Positions 8,632 through 15,355 of a DNA stretch of 64,000 bases are shown here, in pieces. Each line of letters starts with the position of its first letter. Position 1 is the first letter of the stretch. The notes under the pieces were generated by a model. The model saw only the letters and a list, made by a program, of their open reading frames with translations, ran no database searches and was not told the DNA's origin. Both the position numbers and the translations under genes were made by a program. The stretch comes from CALCNS01 sp964425745 (lineage in GTDB: Bacteria; Bacillota; JAAYKD01), in contig CAYRNW010000007.1 of the NCBI GenBank assembly GCA_964425745.1, positions 49,900 through 113,899 of the forward strand, in the 5' to 3' direction.

Positions 8632-8952
8632 TTATTTATTCATCCTCCATTCATCTCCATAAGCATATGGATAATATTTTTGGCTTCTCGCAAATCGCAC
8701 CATGTTTTGAACCTGATCCACTACCGAAAGATTTGTCTGGTCTTTTGTGGTCATCATGACAGAACCGATAATCCCCGTAAGGATACAAATTACAGCAGGT
8801 GTAACATTATGCGAAAGTATCCATATAAAAAGAGCAACAACTCCTGCACCGATTGATCCAACAACAGATTGCAGAAGTTGTTTTCGTCCAAATCCGGGAA
8901 AAATCTCGGTTTCAGTTTTTACTCCCATAGGTATATATAGCTTTTCATCCAT
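8632..8952 (-). CDS. PrgI/VirB3-like conjugation channel protein
   Basis: A 106-residue membrane protein. YIPMG comes near the start, and two closely spaced helices (about residues 25-42 and 47-63) are followed by a polar C-terminus. This is the PrgI layout of Gram-positive type IV secretion systems, equivalent to VirB3. The ATG at 8952 is chosen since the GGGAGG site is six bases upstream; the in-frame ATG at 8958 lies directly on that site. PrgI normally precedes the VirB4 ATPase gene, but here a methyltransferase follows. Confidence 0.78.
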   Translation of the reverse strand: MDEKLYIPMGVKTETEIFPGFGRKQLLQSVVGSIGAGVVALFIWILSHNVTPAVICILTGIIGSVMMTTKDQTNLSVVDQVQNMVRFARSQKYYPYAYGDEWRMNK

Positions 8953-8964
8953 TTTCATCCTCCC

Positions 8965-9165
8965 TTAAGCATAGTAATAAAGCACCAAGTCTTTGATTTG
9001 CCAAATGCTTTCGGCAATAATATAGAAAATTACTGTGTTTTTGGCTCGTTTCTTATACTGGGCAGCTTCCTCCTCAGCAGCAGATAAGCGCACCATACAA
9101 TAAATAAATCTTGCCGCTGAACCTATTCGTACTAGGCTGATGATTGCATTTGAAATGTCATCCAT
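8965..9165 (-). CDS. Small two-helix membrane protein of the transfer operon
   Basis: A 66-residue protein with two hydrophobic segments (about residues 5-24 and 45-62) joined by a charged loop rich in Glu, Lys and Ala. I do not recognise the family. It lies 12 bases upstream of prgI and downstream of the TrbL-like gene, a position where small membrane proteins are often found in Gram-positive conjugation operons. The start MDDIS at 9165 follows a weak GGTG site. Confidence 0.5.
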   Translation of the reverse strand: MDDISNAIISLVRIGSAARFIYCMVRLSAAEEEAAQYKKRAKNTVIFYIIAESIWQIKDLVLYYYA

Positions 9166-9241
9166 TGTCACCACTGATTAGTCACCGCCTTTCATATAGG
9201 TATTGTAGTTTGTATGTCACCATCTAACATCTTTACCATCT

Positions 9242-10075
9242 CTATTTGGCCAGGTTTTTCGCCATACCGACAAGCCTTACGCTGTGATATACATTATTAA
9301 TTACACCGGTTCCGCCACCACCGGTTGTGATGAGAAAATCTTGCAGGAATCTCGGTGTTCTGATTGCCAATACCATACAAGCAACTCCCCAAAAGATATG
9401 CATATTCAGCATCAGTCCTACGCCTAATTTTGCAAGAGATATTTGTATTACAACAGCAAGTGTTGACTGAAAAAACTTATTGATATATGTTTTAAAAACA
9501 CCTTTATCATTGTCAAGAAGTCCAACACAGGCTAAAGGTACGCCGATCCTCAAAATCAATATTTCCAGTCCCCTCATAAGGAACTGGAAATACAGCATGA
9601 AGTAGCAGATAATAAAAATCAGCCCGAAAATTGCTGTTACTATCCCTAATGAAGAAATACCATTTACCCATGCCTGCCAATCGTAGCTTGTTGCTGCTCC
9701 AATAGCTATCAAGAGTTTATTGGTCATATCCTCCACTATACTGCCAAGCCATCCATAGATGGTAGGAAAGCATATCGCAACAGCTAACGCCCTAAAAAAA
9801 TTGGTGAGCAGATATAGAGGTTCTTCATCAGCATCACCGTCTGTCCACATTACATAAGTTTCAAAGCCTTTTTTGAGAAACTTTAAGATAATCAAAGAAA
9901 TACCAAATCCAAATATAATGTCAAACAGAGTTTCTGCAAGATTTACACTGGATACAACAGTCATATATTGTTCGGCATACAATGTCATAGGCACTATATC
10001 GGTTAAGAGATTGTTGATATAGGCTATAGAGCCGTTGAGCAAAGCAACGATTAGCATTACTAAAATGACTTCCAA
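9242..10075 (-). CDS. TrbL/VirB6-like polytopic conjugation protein
   Basis: A 277-residue membrane protein with about six or seven helices. It has an N-terminal soluble-side segment, a conserved-looking motif in the middle (LRIGVPLACVGLLDNDKGVF at about 177-196) and a glycine run (TTGGGGTGV) near the end. This is the form of the TrbL/VirB6 group in Gram-positive type IV systems, which builds the inner channel of the mating pore. It follows spoVG-like and pilin-like genes and precedes prgI, the usual order. The last 50 residues, after the final helix, are amphipathic. Confidence 0.8.
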   Translation of the reverse strand: MEVILVMLIVALLNGSIAYINNLLTDIVPMTLYAEQYMTVVSSVNLAETLFDIIFGFGISLIILKFLKKGFETYVMWTDGDADEEPLYLLTNFFRALAVAICFPTIYGWLGSIVEDMTNKLLIAIGAATSYDWQAWVNGISSLGIVTAIFGLIFIICYFMLYFQFLMRGLEILILRIGVPLACVGLLDNDKGVFKTYINKFFQSTLAVVIQISLAKLGVGLMLNMHIFWGVACMVLAIRTPRFLQDFLITTGGGGTGVINNVYHSVRLVGMAKNLAK

Positions 10076-10137
10076 ATCTCAATCACCCCTTTCCGGAGGA
10101 GTACCTAAATGATACCCCCAAAGGATTTTCGTATCTG

Positions 10138-10428
10138 CTATTCGTGCTTTTCGTTATTGCTATCTGTTGATGTAATAACCGCTTGATAGGCTTCCAATAC
10201 GCTTTTTTCTATCTGCTCTCTTACACTGGATTTGATCGGATGGCATATTTCAACATAACTTCCGTCTTTAATCTTGCCGCTTGGCATGGATACAAAAAGC
10301 CCCTTTGCTCCATTTACCAGCCGCACGTTTTTGATGATAAAACCTTCATCAATAATTAGATTTACAACTGCTTTCAACTTACCGTTGTCCTTGAATGTCT
10401 TTTTGATTTCTGTTTTGATGTTCATCAT
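10138..10428 (-). CDS. SpoVG-family regulator
   Basis: A 96-residue protein whose first 80 residues match SpoVG well: GKLKAVVNLIIDEGFIIKNV, GLFVSMPSGK, then YVEICHPI and a C-terminal helix. SpoVG proteins bind nucleic acid and act as regulators in sporulation, capsule and virulence control. Finding one inside a transfer operon suggests the element uses it to tune its own expression, but this is inference. Its ATG follows AGGAGG; a second ATG lies directly behind. A strong stem-loop (10457-10489) separates it from the DUF6133 gene upstream. Confidence 0.85.
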   Translation of the reverse strand: MMNIKTEIKKTFKDNGKLKAVVNLIIDEGFIIKNVRLVNGAKGLFVSMPSGKIKDGSYVEICHPIKSSVREQIEKSVLEAYQAVITSTDSNNEKHE

Positions 10429-10456
10429 AAAATCCTCCTGATTTTTTGTTTAAAAT

Positions 10457-10489
10457 AGCATTGGCGGTGCCGTTTGCACCGCCAATGCT
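10457..10489 (-). terminator. Intercistronic stem-loop, possible partial terminator
   Basis: A perfect 14-base-pair GC-rich stem (AGCATTGGCGGTGC and its complement) with a five-base loop lies just after the DUF6133 stop on the minus strand. It is followed by ATTTTAAACAAAAAATC, which is only moderately U-rich. It could end part of the transcripts or protect the 3' end of the upstream message, so the small membrane proteins are made in excess over TrbL. Confidence 0.65.
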
Positions 10490-10503
10490 TTTGATTGAGT
10501 CGT

Positions 10504-10767
10504 TTAGCCCTTGTAGTTAAACATCTCTTTGATGCGTTCTGTGATTGTCGGCAGCACTGTACCGTTTATAATAAGATACAGTCCGGCAAGAATGAGTGCC
10601 CCAAGCACAATGGAAATAAGGACGGTAATTGCAACATCGAGTGTGCCCTGCCCTTCACGATTTGCAAGTGCTCTCTTGGCTCTGCCAAAGATTTGATTGA
10701 CTGATGATTTTACATTGCCAACAGTTGCCATAGCTTTGATTTCCGCATTTCTTAGAATGTTTTTCAT
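10504..10767 (-). CDS. DUF6133-like small membrane protein
   Basis: An 87-residue protein with a basic N-terminal half (ANREGQGTLDVAITVLIS marks the junction) and one long membrane helix at about residues 48-68. It resembles DUF6133 proteins, which occur beside VirB2-like and TrbL genes in clostridial conjugative elements. The QGTLDV segment before the helix recalls the processing region of type IV and Tad prepilins (a Gly and Thr/Ser before a hydrophobic run). It could therefore be a substrate of the TadV peptidase, but that is inference. It is flanked by stem-loops on both sides. Confidence 0.65.
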   Translation of the reverse strand: MKNILRNAEIKAMATVGNVKSSVNQIFGRAKRALANREGQGTLDVAITVLISIVLGALILAGLYLIINGTVLPTITERIKEMFNYKG

Positions 10768-10806
10768 TGAATAAATCCTCCTTTAAAATATGAATTAGTA
10801 AAAATA

Positions 10807-10826
10807 AGACTGTTCTTATACAGTCT
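10807..10826 (-). terminator. Short stem-loop between pilin-like genes
   Basis: A six-base-pair inverted repeat (AGACTG ... CAGTCT) with an eight-base loop is followed on the minus strand by TATTTTTAC. It sits between the VirB2-like gene and the DUF6133 gene and may act as a weak terminator or processing site. Confidence 0.4.
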
Positions 10827-10843
10827 GTAAAACGTTTTTAGAA

Positions 10844-11200
10844 TTACTTATAATATCCAACGATGAGATTAAGTGTTGCCGAACCGAGTACCGCACCGAT
10901 ACAGGAAACAATAGCAACGACAATACGGTTATTCCACTTTTTCTGATCCATCTCATCTGCAGCTGATCTGCGGATGAAGAAATAGATAATGAGAAGTCCT
11001 GATACTACCGGAGCAAGAACCATTAACCAGGTAGTAACATCTCCAATCAGTTTTTCAGTTCCTTTGACAATCTGGCTGTCTTTTATGTCGTCGGCATACG
11101 CAGGCATTGTGCTCATAAAAGAAACAGCAAGTGCAACCATTCCTGCACTTGCCGTTTTCCAAAGGTTTTTGCATTTTTTCTTTACGGTTTTGATGTTCAC
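10844..11200 (-). CDS. VirB2/TrbC-like conjugative pilin
   Basis: A 118-residue protein with a signal peptide (basic start, hydrophobic run, cleavage probably after AYA at about residue 36). Two hydrophobic segments follow (about 57-75 and 92-114), separated by a short charged loop. This is the layout of VirB2/TrbC pilins. It directly follows the virD4-like gene, the usual neighbour. It differs from the single-helix Tad pilin type, so the element appears to encode subunits of both systems. Confidence 0.75.
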   Translation of the reverse strand: MNIKTVKKKCKNLWKTASAGMVALAVSFMSTMPAYADDIKDSQIVKGTEKLIGDVTTWLMVLAPVVSGLLIIYFFIRRSAADEMDQKKWNNRIVVAIVSCIGAVLGSATLNLIVGYYK

Positions 11201-11218
11201 AAACTTGTCCTCCTTTCA

Positions 11219-12748
11219 TTATTCTAAATCAGTTTCATTGTTGGCAAATCCACCATTACCTTTTTGAGCTTGTAATTGCATTTTCCTGATAATATCTTTC
11301 TGATAGTAAATCCAGATATTCCATAATGCGATTTCCTCATTCGTGTTAGTGATTGCAGGGCGCTTTTTCTCCCGTTCCTCCCGAAGTCTACGGTTGTGTT
11401 CCTTGTCGCCAAGCCCTAACATCCTGTTAAAGTACCACTCTGATAAATCCGGAGAATACATGATAGCAGGATGCGTACGAGAAGTGACAATCTGATAAGG
11501 CCGTATAATACGCCTGACCTCATCTACATTCAAGAGTTTCCGTTCTACTAAACTGATACTATGAGAACTTGATGGAGTGGAATATTTTGCGTGGTTTGAC
11601 GACAATTGATAACTTGAAACAGTATAAGTACCAAGCTTTTCCGATATCTCACGCAAAGTATCCATATCATCTGCTTGTAGATACACCCAGGTTTGGCAGT
11701 TGGCTTTAATGGTGTCCGAGGTATTTTCATCATACTTCTCTTTTAGCTGTGAAAAGGACTGAATAAACAGATTGAAGCGCATACCCCTACCACCGCCGAC
11801 TGTCAGCTTATTTGTGAAATCAGTGATGGTTGTAAAGTTTCCGAATTCATCCAAAATGAAATTGACACGCTGCTTTAATCGACCTCCCCTTATATCAGCT
11901 AAATTGGCAAGCAATTCATATTGCTGTGATACTATCAGCGATGCCACCGGATAAAAGGTGGTTTTCTCATCAGGCAGAATAATAAACAATGCCTGCTTTT
12001 TCTGCCCTATGTCCTGCAACTGAAAATCGCTCATATGGGTTATGGCATAAATAGATTTGCTCGTAAATAATCGGAGTGTAGTCAAAGCTGAAGTATAAAA
12101 GCTTCCCCTTGTCCTGCTGGGTGCAACATCAGAAATAGATAGTAGGGCTTTGGCAGGATGAGCAGGGGGAAGCTTTTTAACATATTCAAGCAGTGGCATT
12201 TTATTGCCGATTGTCTTGACCATTTCAGCAATAAACCAATAAACATTGGTAAGGTTCTGATACTCTGGACGATGCTTGTTATCACATATCACACAGAGTA
12301 TAGATGCTGCAATAATGGAACATTCACCATTGGTCCAGATCTTTTCACCTTCCGGTTTGCCAACAAAATTGTTTGTCAAATCCCATGCCAGCATTTCAGC
12401 CTTATCGGTATCACCTGCATTAACAGCATTGATGATTGGCTGCAGTAGATTATACCGCTGACTTTTCGCAGGGTTTTTGAAATCCAAAACCAGAACCTCG
12501 TAGCCGAGTTTCTTAAGGAATTCAGATGTATAGTCAAACAGCTCGGCCTTTGGATCGCTGACTACAATGGATTCCCCTGCAAGTCCAAGAGTGCAGATAG
12601 ATTGAACTACCAGATTTCGAGACTTACCGGAACGGGTAGCACCAATACATAGCAGATGGCTGTCCTCGCCAACAAAATAGATGCGTTCTTTGTTGCCTTC
12701 TTTCTTTACACCGATAACAACACCTCCTTGTTGGGTAATTTCACTCAT
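11219..12748 (-). CDS. VirD4/TraG coupling protein, cytoplasmic ATPase part
   Basis: A 509-residue coupling ATPase. Walker A GATRSGKS is at residues 36-43 and Walker B ILDEFGN at about 298-304; the later arms RGMRFNLFIQSFSQL and the C-terminal part fit TraG/VirD4. These proteins deliver the relaxase-DNA complex to the secretion channel. It has no membrane segment of its own; the usual N-terminal anchor is encoded by the separate gene at 12826-13281. The ATG at 12748 has AAGGAG nine bases upstream; the ATG at 12754 is too close to that site. Stops in all frames between the two genes rule out a simple single frameshift. Confidence 0.92.
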   Translation of the reverse strand: MSEITQQGGVVIGVKKEGNKERIYFVGEDSHLLCIGATRSGKSRNLVVQSICTLGLAGESIVVSDPKAELFDYTSEFLKKLGYEVLVLDFKNPAKSQRYNLLQPIINAVNAGDTDKAEMLAWDLTNNFVGKPEGEKIWTNGECSIIAASILCVICDNKHRPEYQNLTNVYWFIAEMVKTIGNKMPLLEYVKKLPPAHPAKALLSISDVAPSRTRGSFYTSALTTLRLFTSKSIYAITHMSDFQLQDIGQKKQALFIILPDEKTTFYPVASLIVSQQYELLANLADIRGGRLKQRVNFILDEFGNFTTITDFTNKLTVGGGRGMRFNLFIQSFSQLKEKYDENTSDTIKANCQTWVYLQADDMDTLREISEKLGTYTVSSYQLSSNHAKYSTPSSSHSISLVERKLLNVDEVRRIIRPYQIVTSRTHPAIMYSPDLSEWYFNRMLGLGDKEHNRRLREEREKKRPAITNTNEEIALWNIWIYYQKDIIRKMQLQAQKGNGGFANNETDLE

Positions 12749-12825
12749 AGGCATCAACTCCTTTCAACTAACTCAAATCATTGAGAATAAACAGTTATAT
12801 TAAATCCATGAACTAATATAATCGC

Positions 12826-13281
12826 TTAGCCTTCTTTTTCTTTCATAAACTCCAATCCATCATAACCAGTCTTAATCAACTCCACTATTTGAGGATGGCT
12901 CGGGTCCAGGATAAAGCTGTCAAAGGCTTTATCCTTTTCTTTATCTTTTAGCCACCTTGCGGACCCATGCTGATATTGTCCGACTGGTACTGGGGTTTTT
13001 ATATCCGGTGTTATCTCTACTAAATCGGATTGGTATGGCCGTAAATTTGTGAAGAAATACATTACAGCCATAACCAAAGCAAATCCCTGTAAACAAAGAA
13101 ACAGCATCAAATGCTGTCTGCTTATAAATATACTTTTTAAACATTCATTGATTGGCAATAGCTTCAATATAGTCATCTGCCTTGATAGTAACATATGGAC
13201 AGCGGTGGAAAAAAAGATGTTAATAAACCCTCCAGCCGTGAAAATAATAGAACAGATGATCAACTTCGGTTTTGTTTTCAT
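12826..13281 (-). CDS. Membrane-anchor part of a split VirD4 coupling protein
   Basis: A 151-residue protein with two membrane helices (about residues 6-30 and 57-79) and a cytoplasmic tail containing the QHGSARWL motif at about 104-111. Complete VirD4/TraG proteins have two N-terminal helices and then a G-x-A-R-W motif just before the strands leading to Walker A. This gene therefore looks like exactly the front piece of VirD4, with the ATPase piece starting 78 bases downstream. Whether it is an ancestral split of this element type or a recent break cannot be told here. The start overlaps the DUF4406 gene stop by four bases. Confidence 0.75.
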   Translation of the reverse strand: MKTKPKLIICSIIFTAGGFINIFFSTAVHMLLSRQMTILKLLPINECLKSIFISRQHLMLFLCLQGFALVMAVMYFFTNLRPYQSDLVEITPDIKTPVPVGQYQHGSARWLKDKEKDKAFDSFILDPSHPQIVELIKTGYDGLEFMKEKEG

Positions 13282-13964
13282 CTTTCCAAATCCTCACTTT
13301 TCTCCTGTTCCAATATAAGCGTTTCTGCAAGCTCATTCTTGATCGGCGTATTTTCCAGCCACTTCTTAAGGCTTTCCGGCTTTACTATACCCAAGAAGTC
13401 AGCTCGTTCCCAGCGTGCCTCCCGTCCGTCAAAAAGGTTTTTGGCATATACCGCCTGACCTCTCGCCCCATAAGTACAGCCAAAACCGTTATAAGCAACC
13501 CACAAACTGTTTTCTGCCGTCCGGCAGTTACTAATCAATGCTTCTGGATTCAGCACCAAAATATTATTTTCATAGTCATCCCTGTCACTTCCAGTAATAC
13601 AGTCATCCATATCAAGTGCCTTGCTGCTCTGTCTGATTTTTAACCCCTCCTCAAAATGATGGTCCAGAACATAAATCGTCGGGATATGCAGCTTGGCTGC
13701 CAAATCAATTTCACCCTGCATCCCCTGCGATATTTCATCCCCGCACACCCAAATTTCATCGCAGCGCTTTAACAGTTCCAACCCCATTTTTAAGCCCTGT
13801 GCCCTCTGTTCTGGAATGGTATCTTGCAGGTAGGCTGTAAAAATCGTATGAGGAGCCAATGGTATTACACCGCATCCGGCAGCATACTCACAGTATCGGT
13901 GCGCTTTTTTGATATTTTCTTCAATAGCTCCCCTTAACGGGGAACAGATATATACCAGTTTCAA
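13278..13964 (-). CDS. DUF4406-domain protein (nucleoside deoxyribosyltransferase-like fold)
   Basis: A 228-residue soluble protein. Residues 1-105 fit the DUF4406 / nucleoside 2-deoxyribosyltransferase-like group: YICSPLRGAIEENIKKA at the start, then CDEIWVCGDEISQGMQGEI, with a Glu suited to catalysis. The C-terminal half (about 110-205), with WVAYNGFGCTYGARG, is a second domain found attached to DUF4406 in clostridial mobile elements. The reaction is not known. It overlaps the split-VirD4 anchor gene by four bases and so is transcribed with the transfer genes. Confidence 0.65.
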   Translation of the reverse strand: MKLVYICSPLRGAIEENIKKAHRYCEYAAGCGVIPLAPHTIFTAYLQDTIPEQRAQGLKMGLELLKRCDEIWVCGDEISQGMQGEIDLAAKLHIPTIYVLDHHFEEGLKIRQSSKALDMDDCITGSDRDDYENNILVLNPEALISNCRTAENSLWVAYNGFGCTYGARGQAVYAKNLFDGREARWERADFLGIVKPESLKKWLENTPIKNELAETLILEQEKSEDLER

Positions 13965-13970
13965 GCCGTT

Positions 13971-14333
13971 TCACCTCTCAATCTCAAGTTCAAAATCAAT
14001 CTCATTAAAGGTTTCAAACCCTGTGTCCATCCCGGCATCATCAAGCTGCTTTAAAGCCTCCTGTCTGGCAATAAATTCAGGATTGGTTACAATGCCTTGC
14101 TCTATGAGTTCATCAGCGACAATGGAAGAAGAAAGCTCATCAGTAAAACAGAGATTTTCACCATCTTTCTGAGCCATATCAATAACAGTTTGAGGCAGGA
14201 TTTCTTCCGCCATTTTCTTTGGCATCATCAGCCCCTTTTTGTATTCACCAACAATCTCATAAATGCCGATAGCAATCTCTCCACAGGTAATGATGTTTCC
14301 CCATATGTTCGGATTAGACCTGCTGTCCGACAT
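13971..14333 (-). CDS. Unknown acidic protein of the conjugative element
   Basis: A 120-residue protein, acidic in its C-terminal half, that I do not recognise. Its middle has the helical stretch KKMAEEILPQTVIDMAQKDG. ATG 14333 follows GGAGG at eight bases and overlaps the end of the gene upstream by 20 bases; the stop is six bases before the DUF4406 gene. Tight packing with clear ribosome binding sites supports a real gene. Confidence 0.5.
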   Translation of the reverse strand: MSDSRSNPNIWGNIITCGEIAIGIYEIVGEYKKGLMMPKKMAEEILPQTVIDMAQKDGENLCFTDELSSSIVADELIEQGIVTNPEFIARQEALKQLDDAGMDTGFETFNEIDFELEIER

Positions 14334-14607
14334 ATGTTTCACCTCCGTCTATATAAGGCATAAAGGCAATGGCACTCAAATATTCCATGCCGAGCCTTGC
14401 TATCATTTCATTCTGATTCTTTAATACAGTATCGACTGTATGTTCTGTACAATATTTCATCATATCTTCCACATACTGCCCAACATCCAGCCCGACAGGG
14501 TTTTGCATATACTGTTCTTCCGACATATTTTCAATATGCTTGTTTAGCTCTGCCTTATAAGCCAGAAACCTTGCTATAGCAATTACTTGATTTCTCTTAT
14601 TTCCCAT
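14314..14607 (-). CDS. Unknown small helical protein of the conjugative element
   Basis: A 97-residue, probably all-helical protein (NMSEEQYMQNPVGLDVGQYV in the middle) without membrane segments. I do not recognise the family. It starts two bases after the stop of the DUF-like gene upstream and overlaps the following gene by 20 bases, so it is part of the same operon. Confidence 0.5.
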   Translation of the reverse strand: MGNKRNQVIAIARFLAYKAELNKHIENMSEEQYMQNPVGLDVGQYVEDMMKYCTEHTVDTVLKNQNEMIARLGMEYLSAIAFMPYIDGGETYVGQQV

Positions 14608-14609
14608 GC

Positions 14610-15287
14610 TTAACCTCCAATCTCCATGTCCTGCCTGAATTCATCTTCAAAGTCAAAGTCATAATCCCTGCCTTGCAGTTCGGGAACAATGTCTTCAATT
14701 TTCTCAATCATTCTACCGACAGAAAGCATATCGTCATTGGAAAGGTTATTATCAAGCATCGTAAGCTTGACAAGATTAGAATGAAGAATCATCAGCTCTG
14801 TTTCGGTAAACAGAGCCTTTTCATCCACCAAACCGGAACGGATGGCAAAATCCTGTGTGGCTGATTCTTTATTGTAGAAAAATTGTCTTTGTAGTGGCTG
14901 TTCACTCTCAGGAGCCATGCGATAGGTTGAAAATACATAACCAAACAGGTGATGCAGCTTACAGGCTAAAACTACACCGTTATATTCAGCCAGCTTATAT
15001 GAACCGTTTTTGAGTTTCTCATCCTTTTCTGTATAAGGACACTCAGTGCATATACCGGCTTCAACTGCCGTTTTCTTGGCGGTTTCCTCCAATAAATTAA
15101 AAACTTTTTCCTTAACTGAAACAAACGGGTTTCGCTCGATCGTATCAGCTTTGGTATAAAATGCTATAAGCTGATTTTTATAATAAATATCAGCAAGATA
15201 ATCGGAGGAAGTTGACCGTTTCACATCAAAGCCACGCCTTGCAAGCTGCTCAAAAAAGCATCTGTAGAAATCCATTTTAGTCCGCAT
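14610..15287 (-). CDS. Unknown protein, paralogue of the gene at 19677-20417
   Basis: A 225-residue soluble protein. The ATG at 15287 follows GGAGG at seven bases; an upstream extension would cross a terminator stem. It is distantly similar along its length to the product of 19677-20417. Shared features are a NG-x-x-KL-x-E element, a CxL-x-x-L-x-GY pattern, an aromatic stretch before QDFA-x-R-x-G-x-(V/I)-(D/E), and a helical C-terminus beginning F-(T/S)-x-(T/A)-EL. The two lie on either side of the large surface-protein gene. Function is unknown. The central cysteine pair (CTEC) could bind a metal, but the paralogue lacks it. Confidence 0.55.
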   Translation of the reverse strand: MRTKMDFYRCFFEQLARRGFDVKRSTSSDYLADIYYKNQLIAFYTKADTIERNPFVSVKEKVFNLLEETAKKTAVEAGICTECPYTEKDEKLKNGSYKLAEYNGVVLACKLHHLFGYVFSTYRMAPESEQPLQRQFFYNKESATQDFAIRSGLVDEKALFTETELMILHSNLVKLTMLDNNLSNDDMLSVGRMIEKIEDIVPELQGRDYDFDFEDEFRQDMEIGG

Positions 15288-15309
15288 AAATACACCTCCA
15301 TTAAGAAGA

Positions 15310-15341
15310 ATAACCGCCCTGATATTTTTCAAGGCGGTTAT
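15310..15341 (-). terminator. Probable terminator after the SLH-protein gene's neighbour boundary
   Basis: A stem of nine base pairs (ATAACCGCC and GGCGGTTAT) with a 14-base loop lies directly after the SLH gene stop on the minus strand, followed by TCTTCTTAATGG. It separates the very long surface-protein gene from the next gene. The weak U-tract suggests partial read-through. Confidence 0.5.
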
Positions 15342-15355
15342 CATCATGTTTCTAT

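Noticed and set aside
12749..12825. A sequencing frameshift joining the two VirD4 parts
   Set aside because: The gap contains stops in the reading frames concerned and a well-placed AAGGAG site before the second part, so a single indel would not restore one gene.
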